NCBI GenBank assembly: GCA_034437655.1
Contig: DAOTTU010000044.1
Coordinates: 1-64,000, forward strand
DNA length: 64,000 bases
Reading direction: 5' to 3'
DNA from: J027 sp034437655
GTDB lineage: Bacteria > Chloroflexota > Anaerolineae > Aggregatilineales > J027
In this document: piece after piece, positions 52,157-61,516 of the stretch
Numbering within the stretch: position 1 is the first letter of the stretch
Layout of the letters: the number at the start of each line of letters is the position of its first letter
Translations under genes and position numbers: made by a program
Notes under the pieces: generated by a model
The model's database searches: none
Told to the model about the DNA's origin: nothing
What the model saw: the letters and a program-made list of their open reading frames with translations, nothing else

Positions 52157-52777
52157 ATGTCAGCAGCAGAACAAATTCGGGTAAGTTGTGCGTCGTTGTG
52201 TCGCTTTCTGGTGGACGACAGGTTGTTATTGTTACTCAACCATAATCGTCGTGCGCAGGGTATTTATGAGCTTTCTCCACTTGGCGGCGCGCTCGAAGCC
52301 TTCAATGAGGACATATTCGCGCGGTTTGCAGTACAGCGTGAAAATGAAAACTCCCTCGATTTACGCTTCTTTATGGACCCGGGTCACCTCGATGAATTTC
52401 GTAAATGGTTCCAACAACGCAAAGACCGTGAAACCGACCCCTTCCGTGAAATCTATGAAGAACTGGTCGAAGAGACGCAGGTTTTACCCGATATTAAGCG
52501 CCATGATCTGCGCATTTTCTACCGGTACACCCACGAATCAGAGAAAGTGACGCAGCGCTCTGGCGTGTCCGGCCAATTGACGCACTACTTTCTCGACGTG
52601 TTTGAAGTATGGGCGATGAGTCCGATGGTGAAGCATCAGCTTAATATGCTGACCCAGTCCAGCGGGGTATTGTTGCTGAATAAAAAAACTGCACGCCACA
52701 CCGAATCTGTCCAGATGACAGTAGACGATGCAACGCGCAGTGTACCGCTTAATGTAGCGGTCTTGTTTGAGGGTTAG
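52157..52777 (+). CDS. NUDIX-like hydrolase of uncertain class
   Basis: A 206-residue protein. FLVDDRLLLLLNHNRRAQG and LSPLGGALEA look like the first strands of a NUDIX fold, and FREIYEELVEETQVL has the REUxEE helix of the Nudix box. The Gly-rich half of the box, usually directly before, is replaced by a long insertion (about residues 55-95), so catalysis is uncertain. The layout recalls SMODS-associated NUDIX domains, but no cyclase gene is near. Confidence 0.62.
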   Translation: MSAAEQIRVSCASLCRFLVDDRLLLLLNHNRRAQGIYELSPLGGALEAFNEDIFARFAVQRENENSLDLRFFMDPGHLDEFRKWFQQRKDRETDPFREIYEELVEETQVLPDIKRHDLRIFYRYTHESEKVTQRSGVSGQLTHYFLDVFEVWAMSPMVKHQLNMLTQSSGVLLLNKKTARHTESVQMTVDDATRSVPLNVAVLFEG

Positions 52778-52786
52778 CCCAACGCT

Positions 52787-53857
52787 TTAGCGATATTCAC
52801 CGCTCGCCCAGACATGAACCTGCGGCAGGTCATAGCCAGCTTCTTGCGTCCAGTGGAACAACCAGTGTGAATCGGTGAGGGTCATGTTGACGCACCCGTG
52901 GCTGTGACGGTATCCGAAGCTGTCGTGCCAGTAGGTACCGTGTATGCTGATGTCATTGTCATAGTAGAGCGTCCACGGCACATTTTCGAGGCTGTAAAAG
53001 TCTTCTTGCCCTTCTGCACCGCTCATCGGGGCGTTCGCAATACGTGCCCATGTTGTGAAGGTGCCTTCGTTGGTTTCCCACTGTGGCAAACCGCTTGAAA
53101 TCAGCGTTGCGAAAACGGGTATATCTTCTTCATAGGCAACTAGCACCTGCTCATAGAGGTCCACCGAAATCCAGCGGCCTTTTATCCCCTCGGGGCGTTC
53201 AATCGGCAAAATCTTACCGACGTGAACTTGCTTAATCCACTGGTCCGGGCCAATCAGATACCAGCGCCAGCCATCAATTTCGACTTCACGATAGATATAC
53301 AGGCGTGTGTAGCGATTTATGCGTGAGTTTTCCTCTACAGCCGGACCGCCCGGATATGCGCTCGGTTGAACCGGATACAGTACCCATGCCATTGTGTAAG
53401 GCAATTCACCGTTGTTCATCAATACCCCCGAGAATGTGCTGGGCTCAACGAAAGTCGTGCCCGCAGCTTGCACCCATTGTCCGGGGTTAATTTCGATCCA
53501 GCCTTCAACCGTCTGGCCAGCGCTGATATAAGTAAAGCCGGGTGCAATGCTAGAGATGGGGTTGCCACCGGGCGCATCGTAGATGGTGGTGCCGTTGGGG
53601 TTAGTCAGTCGGCGGAAGTCAAAGCGGTTGAGTTCGCGCTCGTTGGGCGGCAGCACTTGCACAGCCGGTTCGGGGTGCAGCAGCATTTCGTCCAGTGCTT
53701 GCTGATAGTCTACGGCAGAAATTCCGGCGTAGCAGCCATTGGTAAAGGGTGTATCGACACAACTATTGGCATTGGCAGGGGCTGGGTCGCGGCTGTCGAT
53801 AACAAAAATCGCTGCCGCTGCGATGATCGCAAGCAATGAAATGGATAGTTTGCGCAT
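52787..53857 (-). CDS. L,D-transpeptidase (YkuD family)
   Basis: 356 residues from ATG 53857 (AAGGAG six bases before), so the upstream 13 codons of open frame are excluded. Signal peptide at residues 1-24. The catalytic YkuD motif is SIHGTYWHDSFGYRHSHGCV, with the nucleophile Cys in SHGC. It probably makes 3-3 cross-links in peptidoglycan or anchors proteins. The middle (about 70-200) has two SH3-like stretches. Divergent from nothing close; metF-like gene lies upstream. Confidence 0.93.
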   Translation of the reverse strand: MRKLSISLLAIIAAAAIFVIDSRDPAPANANSCVDTPFTNGCYAGISAVDYQQALDEMLLHPEPAVQVLPPNERELNRFDFRRLTNPNGTTIYDAPGGNPISSIAPGFTYISAGQTVEGWIEINPGQWVQAAGTTFVEPSTFSGVLMNNGELPYTMAWVLYPVQPSAYPGGPAVEENSRINRYTRLYIYREVEIDGWRWYLIGPDQWIKQVHVGKILPIERPEGIKGRWISVDLYEQVLVAYEEDIPVFATLISSGLPQWETNEGTFTTWARIANAPMSGAEGQEDFYSLENVPWTLYYDNDISIHGTYWHDSFGYRHSHGCVNMTLTDSHWLFHWTQEAGYDLPQVHVWASGEYR

Positions 53858-53946
53858 TGAAGTCTCCTTGTAAATAAAGCGTTGAAGTTGTTTCAACTAT
53901 AACACGCAGCGTTACGTTCCTATTACACGTCAGGACGCCGTTTTCC

Positions 53947-55824
53947 CTATGAAACTGGTACGGCCAGCACATCCATGACGTCGGCGGCCATGTTATAACG
54001 GGCGAACGGCGGCATCAGATACACGCCCTGCACGATGTCTTTCAAATCCAGCAACAATTCTTGCGCTACCTTGACTCCTATGTCGGATTGTTCGTCTTCA
54101 TCGGCGCTGGCCACCCGATCAAGAATAACGTCTGGAATGTTGATACCCGGGACTTCGTTGTGCAAGAAATTGCCATGCTTGGCATTATAGATCGGCAGCA
54201 GCCCAACGATGATCGGTAGGTTCAACGGGCCATACAGTTCCTCATAGCGAGTAATGAAGCGCTCAGCCAGATGTGGGGAGTAAATGGGTTGCGTCAGTGC
54301 GAAGTCGGCCCCCGCGTCGATTTTCTTCTTGAGCAGGTCAACTTCCTTGTCCAGTTCAGGACGGTTGAGGTTCAGCGCCGAGCCAACGAGGAAATTGGTG
54401 GGCTTGTTAATGGTGTTGCCCGCACCATCAATGCCTGTGTTGAGCTGTTGTTTGATGAGGCGTACTAACCCCGATGGCACAATGTCATGCGTGTTCGAGG
54501 CGTCAGGATAATCACCGATATGGGTAGGGTCGCCCATCACGACGAAGATGTTGCGAATGCCCATCGCATGTGCCGCCAGCAGATCGCCCTGCACACGCAG
54601 CAGATTTCGCCCGCGTGTCGGGAAGTGCAGTACCGCTTCTAGCCCGACCTGTTGCTGAATGAGGTAGGCGACGGCCCAGGGGCTCATGCGCATCCGTGCC
54701 ATTGGGCTGTCGGAGACGTTGATGTTGGTTGCCCCGGCCCGCTTGAGCATTTCAGCCGCAGCAATGACTTTTTCGGGGGCGCTGCCACGCGGTGGGGCCA
54801 TTTCGACGGTGACAACGAATTCCCCATTAGCAAGACGGGTGGCTAGCGCACTCGGCGGTTCGGCTTCAACGTCGGGGTCGCCAACTGTGGCCGGTGCCGT
54901 GATGTCGATGACAGCGTGGGGTTGGGTGTCATCATCCAGCGCTTGACGCATTGCTTTAATGTGGTCGGGCGTTGTGCCACAACAGCCGCCAATGATTTTC
55001 GCACCAAGTGCCTCAAATGAGAGGGCGAAGTCTGCAAAGTAGTCTGGCGCGGCAGGATAGCTCAGGCGGCCGTTGTGCATTTCGGGCCAGCCCGCATTCG
55101 GCATCACCAGCAGGTGTGCGTCTGGCACGGCTTCGCGAATCTGGCGGAGAATGTTGCGGAGTTGGGTGGGCCCACCGCTACAGTTTACGCCAATAACATC
55201 CGCTTCAGTCTCAACAAGTTGTCGTCCAACGGTGGCGGGTGTATCACCCAACATGGTGCGGTTGTCACGGGTGAATGTCATGCTGGCCACAACGGGGATG
55301 CCCGGCTTGATGCTTTTCGCCGTCTCAATCGCGATTTTGAGCTGCTTGAGATCAGTGAACGTTTCGAGCAGCACCAGATCAACGCCAGCATGGATCAAGG
55401 TAGCGAGTTGCTGGCGGAAAAGGCGCGTGGCCTCCTCACTGCTGATACGGCCCAGCGGTGCGATGTGAACGCCCAGCGGCCCCAATGCCCCGGCGATATA
55501 TACATTGTCACGATAGGAGGCGCGTACGGCGTTCTGTGCAATTTCCACAGCGGCTTCATTGATGGCGACCACCTGATCTTGCAGATTATATTCGCTGAGT
55601 TTGATTGCGTTCGAGCCAAATGTGTTTGTCTCAATAATTTCGGCACCAGCGGAAAGATAACGTTCATGGACAGAGCTAACCAGACGCGGGTCGCTGAGAT
55701 TGATGGCGTCGTAACACACCCCCGGCTTTACACCGAGCTGGTTAAGCATCGTGCCCATCGCTCCGTCTGCCAGGAGTGGCCCGGGCTGTTGTAAACGTTC
55801 TAAAAACGATAAAGAGTTGGCCAT
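53947..55824 (-). CDS. Fused homocysteine S-methyltransferase / methylenetetrahydrofolate reductase
   Basis: 625 residues. Residues 1-300 are a homocysteine methyltransferase domain (DGAMGTMLNQLG start, GVNCSGGP and the zinc motif GGCCGTTPDH near 278). Residues about 330-620 are a MTHFR TIM barrel (VTVEMAPPRGSAPEKVI, then TALTQPIYSPH region). The enzyme reduces 5,10-methylene-THF to 5-methyl-THF; the N-terminal half may transfer methyl groups from another donor such as S-methylmethionine. This is the YitJ-type fusion. It follows metH by 13 bases behind an AGGAG site and shares its SAM riboswitch. Confidence 0.95.
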   Translation of the reverse strand: MANSLSFLERLQQPGPLLADGAMGTMLNQLGVKPGVCYDAINLSDPRLVSSVHERYLSAGAEIIETNTFGSNAIKLSEYNLQDQVVAINEAAVEIAQNAVRASYRDNVYIAGALGPLGVHIAPLGRISSEEATRLFRQQLATLIHAGVDLVLLETFTDLKQLKIAIETAKSIKPGIPVVASMTFTRDNRTMLGDTPATVGRQLVETEADVIGVNCSGGPTQLRNILRQIREAVPDAHLLVMPNAGWPEMHNGRLSYPAAPDYFADFALSFEALGAKIIGGCCGTTPDHIKAMRQALDDDTQPHAVIDITAPATVGDPDVEAEPPSALATRLANGEFVVTVEMAPPRGSAPEKVIAAAEMLKRAGATNINVSDSPMARMRMSPWAVAYLIQQQVGLEAVLHFPTRGRNLLRVQGDLLAAHAMGIRNIFVVMGDPTHIGDYPDASNTHDIVPSGLVRLIKQQLNTGIDGAGNTINKPTNFLVGSALNLNRPELDKEVDLLKKKIDAGADFALTQPIYSPHLAERFITRYEELYGPLNLPIIVGLLPIYNAKHGNFLHNEVPGINIPDVILDRVASADEDEQSDIGVKVAQELLLDLKDIVQGVYLMPPFARYNMAADVMDVLAVPVS

Positions 55825-55837
55825 GAGATCGGGTCTC

Positions 55838-58800
55838 CTATGCTTTCATAAGCTGTTCAACGCGGTTGACACCCACGCTGTAATAGGTGGCGTCGGGGTG
55901 ATGCACGACGATAGCCGCTGTGGACTGTTCTGGGATGAGTTGATACGCCGACGTTAAGGTCATACCAAGTTTTGCGGTGGCCTCTGGCAGCAGCTTAAAG
56001 AGTGTTTCTTGGTCTTCAAGGTCCGGGCAGGCCGGGTAGCCCCAGCTATAGCGCTTACCCTGACGCGGGTCAACGCCCATGTCGCGGTTGACGATCTGAT
56101 GAACATAATTGGCCACCCCTTCCGCAGCCTGAACCGCTAACCCGTGGAAGAAATAGGCTTCTGAGTATTCATCACGGGCTTGCATGGCGTCAAAAGCGTG
56201 CGATGCAGCTTCACCCACCGTCACAATTTGCAGCGGGCAGACGTCCATCACACCGCTTTCCACCGAGGCGAAATAGTCACTGATGCACAGATAATCGCCA
56301 AAGGGTTGACGTGGGAATGTGAAACGCCCAATTTCAACTGCTTCGCTGTTTTCCTGCAAGCGGGCCGGGTCATAGATAATCAGGTCATCACCTTTAGATT
56401 GTGCGGGGAAGTAGCCGTAGACGGCCTGAGGTTGCAGGCTCTGGTTGCGTTTGGCATCGGCCATCATTTGCAGCAAGCGAGCATCAAATTCCTTTTGGAG
56501 CTGTTCCCACGCCTCGCCACGGGTGTTTTTGCCACCCCAACTCAGGCGATACAACTCTGGCTTATGAATGTGCGAAATGATGTTTTCCAGCGGGATTTCA
56601 AGCACCGTGCGCGTGCCCCAGAACGGTGGCTGGGGAATTTCTGGCGCAGGTTTAACGGTCGATTTGCCCGCTGTACGTGCCGATGCGACGGCCGGCGGCT
56701 TGCGGTCCATTTCCTTATAGGCTTCGGCGACGGTCTTCTCGATCAACACCTCGCGCTTATCGGGCACCACCAGTTGATCCATGACTTCAAGCCCTTCAAA
56801 GGCGTCTTTGCAATAGAACACGCCCGGTGAATAGGGATCGTTGCTGTCTTCAAGGAACAGAATCCGCCGCCCAAAACGCCGATTAATCGCGGCACCGCCA
56901 ATTAACACCGGGTAGGACAGGCCCCGGCGCGCCAGTTCATTGACGATCAGTGGCATTTGCTTTGAGGTACTAACCAGCAAGGCACTCAGCCCGATGGCGT
57001 CAGCGTTATAGTCCTGTGCCGCCTGAATGATGTCATTGGCGGGTACCTGCTTGCCGATGTCGTGTACCTGATAGCCGTTGTTTGACAGAATTGTTTTCAC
57101 CAGGTTCTTGCCGATGTCATGCACGTCACCGTATACAGTGGCCAGCACGACCGTTCCCTTGTGGCTGCCTTCCTTCTTTTCGAGGAAATTTTCGAGGTAT
57201 GCTACCGCCTTTTTCATCGCCTCGGCACTTTGCAGCACAAACGGCAGAATTAACTCCCCCGCGCCGAATTTGTCTCCGACTTCTTTCATCGCTGGTAGCA
57301 ATACGTTATTCAATACCCCAACCGCGTCTTGATTTTCCAGGCTGTCGTCAATGAGCGCCTCAAGTCCCTCTTTCTTGCGGTGGACAATCTGCCAGTGGAG
57401 CGCTTCTTCGGACGTCATCCCCTCGGTGGGGTCCGCAGCATCATCACCGCCCAATTCAACGGTGTTGGCTTCGAAATACTGAATGAAACGCGGTAGGGCG
57501 TCTTCATCGGTGTTGAAGATCAGATCGTTCGTGATTTTGCGTTGTTCGTCAGGGATTTCAGCATAGGGTTTGATGTGTTTCGGGTTCACAATCGCCATGT
57601 CGAGCCCGGCCTGCACACAATGATACAAAAACACACTGTTCAACACAGCACGCGGCCCCTTCGACACGCCGAAACTAACGTTGCTGATACCAAGTGAGGT
57701 CAGCACGCCGGGGACATGCTCTTTGATGAGTTTGATGCCTTCAATCGTGGCGCGGGCGTCGTCGCGGAGTTCTTCTTGCCCGGTGGTAACAGGGAACACC
57801 AGCACGTCGAAGATTAAGTCCTGCGGCTTGAGCCCGTATTCGTTGATGCAAATATCTGCAATGCGCCTGGCAATTTCTAGCTTGCGTTCGGCGGTGTGCG
57901 CCATACCGACCTCATCAATGGTCAGCGCGACGAGGGCCGCCCCGTGTTTCAATGCAATCGGCAGCACCTCGTCAATGCGTTCGCGCCCGTTTTCGAGATT
58001 GATGCTGTTGATGATGCCACGCCCCGGATAGACTGCCAGCGCTGCTTCCACAACGTCGGCTTCAGTGGTATCAATCATCAGCGGGGTATGCACACTCATC
58101 GCGAGTTTCTTAACAAGGCTGCGCATCTGCTCGGCCTCGTCGGCGCGTTCAGTGAGGGCTACACATACATCGAGAATATGCGCCCCGCCATCGACTTGAT
58201 CTTGTGCGACCGTCAGTAAGCCGTCGTAATCATCTGCCAGCAACATTCGCTTGGCGGCACGGCTACCCTGACTATTGACACGTTCACCGATGAGGGTCGG
58301 TCCCGGGTCTTGCACCAGCGTTTGGAAGGTCATGCCGCTGGCGACCATTGGCTCGACCTGTGGCGTACGTGCAAGTGGCTTACGGAAGGACTCCGCGCCG
58401 CGTACGGCTTTTATCACCGCGTCAAGGTGTTCGGGCGTCGTACCACAGCAGCCCCCAACGCAACTCACACCCCAATCCACAAATTCGCCTAGCATTTCGG
58501 CGAAAGGCTCCGGCTTCATCGGGTAAACCGCCTCACCATCGACGTTAATCGGTAGCCCCGCATTGGGGAGTACGCTGATCGGTTTGGTGCTATGTTCAAC
58601 GAGGTATTTGATCGGGGCCCGCATATGTTCTGGCCCGGTTGAGCAATTCAAACCGAGGATGTCAATCGGTAGCGCTTCAAGAATGGCCAACGCCGCGCCG
58701 ATGTCGGTTCCAAACAGCATCCGCCCCGATACATCCAGCGTGATCTGCGCTTGAATCGGGATGCGTTGCCCTTTGTCGGTAAACATGCGCGCAATACCAT

Positions 58801-59353
58801 GAATTGCGGCACGGACTTCGAGAATATCCTGACTGGTTTCAATCAACAACACATCGGCACCACCTTCTAGCAAGCCCTGCGCCTGTTCATAGAACAGGTC
58901 GGCCAGCTCATCAAAGGTAATGTTGCCGAGGTCGGGGTCGTCTGAAGACGGCAAGAACCCCGAGGGCCCAATGCTGCCAGCGACGAAGCGTGGGATACCT
59001 GTTTCTTGCTCGTAACGGTCAGCAGCACGCCGGGCTATTTGCGCAGCAGTGCGATTAAGGTCAAGCGTGAGTTCGCCAAGTCCGTATTCACCGAGGGTGT
59101 GACGGTTGCCCCGGAAGGTATCAGTTTCAACAACCTCTGAGCCAACAGCTAAAAAGCTACTATGAATTTCTTCGATGATGTCGGGCCGGGTGATGACCAG
59201 GTAGTCATTGCAACCATTGTACTGTTCGCCGCCAAAATCTTCAGCGGTGAGGTCATAGCTTTGAATACTGGTACCCATTGCACCGTCATAAATGAGTACA
59301 TGGTCTTCGATAGCATCCAAATAACGCCGATTGGTAAAGGGTTGTAGTTTCAT
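55838..59353 (-). CDS. metH: B12-dependent methionine synthase
   Basis: 1171 residues with all four modules: homocysteine domain (1-310; GGCCGTTPEH zinc motif near 303), pterin-binding domain (about 340-620; IGERVNSQGSRAAKRMLL), cap and B12-binding domain (about 640-900; GDVHDIGKN near 742 with the cobalt-ligand His, plus SALLVSTSKQMP), and a C-terminal SAM-binding reactivation domain (about 930-1171). It transfers methyl from 5-methyl-THF to homocysteine. The start ATG 59353 lies 80 bases after the riboswitch terminator. Confidence 0.97.
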   Translation of the reverse strand: MKLQPFTNRRYLDAIEDHVLIYDGAMGTSIQSYDLTAEDFGGEQYNGCNDYLVITRPDIIEEIHSSFLAVGSEVVETDTFRGNRHTLGEYGLGELTLDLNRTAAQIARRAADRYEQETGIPRFVAGSIGPSGFLPSSDDPDLGNITFDELADLFYEQAQGLLEGGADVLLIETSQDILEVRAAIHGIARMFTDKGQRIPIQAQITLDVSGRMLFGTDIGAALAILEALPIDILGLNCSTGPEHMRAPIKYLVEHSTKPISVLPNAGLPINVDGEAVYPMKPEPFAEMLGEFVDWGVSCVGGCCGTTPEHLDAVIKAVRGAESFRKPLARTPQVEPMVASGMTFQTLVQDPGPTLIGERVNSQGSRAAKRMLLADDYDGLLTVAQDQVDGGAHILDVCVALTERADEAEQMRSLVKKLAMSVHTPLMIDTTEADVVEAALAVYPGRGIINSINLENGRERIDEVLPIALKHGAALVALTIDEVGMAHTAERKLEIARRIADICINEYGLKPQDLIFDVLVFPVTTGQEELRDDARATIEGIKLIKEHVPGVLTSLGISNVSFGVSKGPRAVLNSVFLYHCVQAGLDMAIVNPKHIKPYAEIPDEQRKITNDLIFNTDEDALPRFIQYFEANTVELGGDDAADPTEGMTSEEALHWQIVHRKKEGLEALIDDSLENQDAVGVLNNVLLPAMKEVGDKFGAGELILPFVLQSAEAMKKAVAYLENFLEKKEGSHKGTVVLATVYGDVHDIGKNLVKTILSNNGYQVHDIGKQVPANDIIQAAQDYNADAIGLSALLVSTSKQMPLIVNELARRGLSYPVLIGGAAINRRFGRRILFLEDSNDPYSPGVFYCKDAFEGLEVMDQLVVPDKREVLIEKTVAEAYKEMDRKPPAVASARTAGKSTVKPAPEIPQPPFWGTRTVLEIPLENIISHIHKPELYRLSWGGKNTRGEAWEQLQKEFDARLLQMMADAKRNQSLQPQAVYGYFPAQSKGDDLIIYDPARLQENSEAVEIGRFTFPRQPFGDYLCISDYFASVESGVMDVCPLQIVTVGEAASHAFDAMQARDEYSEAYFFHGLAVQAAEGVANYVHQIVNRDMGVDPRQGKRYSWGYPACPDLEDQETLFKLLPEATAKLGMTLTSAYQLIPEQSTAAIVVHHPDATYYSVGVNRVEQLMKA

Positions 59354-59433
59354 TTCGTGTGGTTTCTACTTAATTTTCTGCTACTTATCGCTGATATTGC
59401 CATGCAGGCTGGCTAATGCAGGCTGTATGAATT

Positions 59434-59466
59434 AAAAACCCCCTCACGATAAGATTCTGAGGGGGG
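59434..59466 (-). terminator. SAM riboswitch expression-platform terminator
   Basis: ACCCCCCTCA pairs with TGAGGGGGT around eleven bases, then TTTTTAA on the reverse strand. Confidence 0.95.
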
Positions 59467-59497
59467 TAGAGTGCTTGCGTTGATGTGTATTACGGCA

Positions 59498-59593
59498 CAT
59501 CTCTTCAGAATCGCTTCTGCGGGATTTGGCACCTTCTTATAGATAAGGGTTGCCGCAGAATCAACGGGCCCGTTCCCTCCTCTGCTCTGGATG
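59498..59593 (-). promoter_or_regulatory. SAM riboswitch (S-box, SAM-I/IV clan) before metH
   Basis: On the reverse strand the aptamer is bounded by a P1 of CATC and GATG. Its core has GAGGGAACGGGCCCGTTGAT, then CGGCAACC and AAGGTGCCAAATCC, in the order and spacing of SAM-I leaders. With high SAM the aptamer forms and the terminator at 59434-59466 stops transcription of metH and metF; with low SAM the antiterminator allows reading. Confidence 0.94.
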
Positions 59594-59618
59594 CGGTATT
59601 GCATTTTACTCGACATAA

Positions 59619-59647
59619 ATGCTAACCAGGCGTGTGTTGAATGTCAA
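59619..59647 (-). promoter_or_regulatory. Promoter of the met operon
   Basis: On the reverse strand TTGACA (59642-59647), 17 bases, TAGCAT (59619-59624), just ahead of the aptamer. Confidence 0.75.
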
Positions 59648-59690
59648 GCACATGCACTTGTGCGTTTAGCATAAGCTCATACAGTTGTGA

Positions 59691-60683
59691 TTACTGTTCT
59701 AAAAAGCACAAGATCCCCTGTGCCACACCTTCTGCGATGCTGTCCTGATTCTGGGTCAGGAAGGCACGGTCTGCGAACATAAAGCCGACCTCGATAATAG
59801 CGGTAGGTGTATCCAACGAGATTTCGCGGAATGTATGATATGACGTCATGTCCTCAGTCACCCCAAAATGACGTGGCAGCCCGGTCACAGCGCCGTATTC
59901 GTTAATCAAACAGCGCACAAGCGCCTCATCTGCACCTCTGGCGACAATTGCGCGTGCTGATGGGCCCGCGACATTGTAGCCCGTCGCCCCGCCGCCATAA
60001 TCACGACAGTCATTCGCATGAATAGACACCAGTGCTGTAGCACGGTAATCGTCCAGACGTGGATCCCATTCCGCCAGGATTTCGACAATGTATCCCGCTG
60101 CTGTCAACTTATCCGCGACGCCACGCGCCACAACCGTATTAATTTCAAGTTCGGTCAGTTCAGGGATACCGTCGCCGTTGTCATCACACACAGCGCCGGG
60201 GTCAACCGCATCCGTGCCATCGCGTAGTGGGCCGCTATGCCCGGCGATGATACCAATTACCTGTCTGGGCGGTTCAGTGGGGAGCGGCGTAGGGAATACC
60301 TCGAAGGGTTGGTCTGTGGTCCGCACGACTTGCATCTGAGCCCGGAAAGTATCGGGCAGCGTTTCTTCAGGAGTCCAGTAAGAGAACACTGTTGCTGCCA
60401 ACACCGCCGCCAGCAATGTCAGGATGGAGGTGCGGAAAAAAGCCCATGTCGATGGCAAGGCGGCTTCGCGGGCAGAAGGCCGTTGGCGCTTTTGAGATTT
60501 CCGGTTTGGTTTGTCTTCAGCGGCGTCTTCCAGCAAAACCTCTGGCTGTTGTAACCCGATGGGCACACGGCTGCTTTCGGTGGGGTCGTCGTGATCATCG
60601 TCGTCATCGACAAACAACGGCAAGTCGTCATGCGGTTCCTCGTCATGGGGAGGCTGGGATGTAGAGTCGAGGTGTTCGGGCAT
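59691..60683 (-). CDS. N-acetylmuramoyl-L-alanine amidase (amidase_3), membrane-anchored
   Basis: A 330-residue protein. The N-terminal 80 residues are acidic and disordered, followed by a membrane helix (about 85-105) and an amidase_3 domain (about 145-328). Zinc ligands are His in IGIIAGHSGP, Glu in LTELEIN and His in LVSIHANDC; the catalytic Glu is in AIIEVGFM. It cleaves the bond between MurNAc and the stem peptide. It is the last gene of a closely spaced minus-strand run. Confidence 0.93.
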   Translation of the reverse strand: MPEHLDSTSQPPHDEEPHDDLPLFVDDDDDHDDPTESSRVPIGLQQPEVLLEDAAEDKPNRKSQKRQRPSAREAALPSTWAFFRTSILTLLAAVLAATVFSYWTPEETLPDTFRAQMQVVRTTDQPFEVFPTPLPTEPPRQVIGIIAGHSGPLRDGTDAVDPGAVCDDNGDGIPELTELEINTVVARGVADKLTAAGYIVEILAEWDPRLDDYRATALVSIHANDCRDYGGGATGYNVAGPSARAIVARGADEALVRCLINEYGAVTGLPRHFGVTEDMTSYHTFREISLDTPTAIIEVGFMFADRAFLTQNQDSIAEGVAQGILCFLEQ

Positions 60684-60695
60684 GGTGTGTGCTTT

Positions 60696-61484
60696 CTACT
60701 CGGTTGCGTTCTGGTCCGCTGGTTTGGGGTCTGGCTCAAGGGTAATGACACGGTATTGTTCGGCGTAGTCCATTTCACGCCCTTTACCACGTTCGGCCGC
60801 GCCTTTGCGCAACCATTCGGCCACCTTCTCGCGCGTGTTTTCAGGGCGTTGCCCCTCCATTTCGTCCATCTGGCTGGCATGGGCCATCAGCGCTTTGATT
60901 TTGCGCTCAATAGTGGTGGTGATGTTTATCCAGGTGTTGGCAAGTTCGGGATTCCACGTTGTGACGTAGACTTTTTTCGTTTTATGCGCGGTCAATCCCT
61001 CGTCTTTAAGGTTTTCAAAAACGTGCGGCTGCCCGGCAGCGGGGAACACCGCATCTAGCGCAGCCATTGCCACAGCACGGTGGTCCGGGTGATTGATATA
61101 GCCTTCGGAAGCAAATAGCACCGTCGGGTCCCAGCAAATTACGGCATCGGGTCGAAAGCGTCGGATTTCGCGCACCAGCTTGCGGCGTAGGTCAAGCGTG
61201 TTGACGACCTCGCCATCGGGCTCACGCAAAAAGACGACTTCATTCACACCAACAACGCGAGCAGCTTCGCGCTGTTCCGGTTCACGGATGTCGCGTACCT
61301 GTTCGCGGGTCAACGTTGGGTCAGCAATCCCTACGTCACCACTGGTAACCATCACATAACAGATTTCTGTGCCTGCATCTGCCCAGCGGGCGACGGTGCC
61401 AGCGACGCCAAATTCGATATCATCCGGGTGTGCGGCAATGACCATTGCGCGGTCTGGCACCCAGAAATGGTTGGTTGCACTCAC
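60696..61484 (-). CDS. PIG-L family deacetylase
   Basis: 262 residues. AAHPDDIEFGVAGTVARW is the zinc-binding AHPDD motif, and HPDHRAVAM a later His/Asp pair. PIG-L/LmbE enzymes remove N-acetyl from GlcNAc-containing compounds such as bacillithiol precursors. It lies 12 bases from the amidase gene and 32 from the MBL hydrolase. The acetylated substrate is unknown. Confidence 0.92.
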   Translation of the reverse strand: MSATNHFWVPDRAMVIAAHPDDIEFGVAGTVARWADAGTEICYVMVTSGDVGIADPTLTREQVRDIREPEQREAARVVGVNEVVFLREPDGEVVNTLDLRRKLVREIRRFRPDAVICWDPTVLFASEGYINHPDHRAVAMAALDAVFPAAGQPHVFENLKDEGLTAHKTKKVYVTTWNPELANTWINITTTIERKIKALMAHASQMDEMEGQRPENTREKVAEWLRKGAAERGKGREMDYAEQYRVITLEPDPKPADQNATE

Positions 61485-61516
61485 AATATAATCTCCAATT
61501 TGATACGATACTCAAC

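Noticed and set aside
55075..56830. Plus-strand ORFs of 216-239 codons across metF and metH
   Set aside because: Same reason: antisense to strongly conserved coding sequence.
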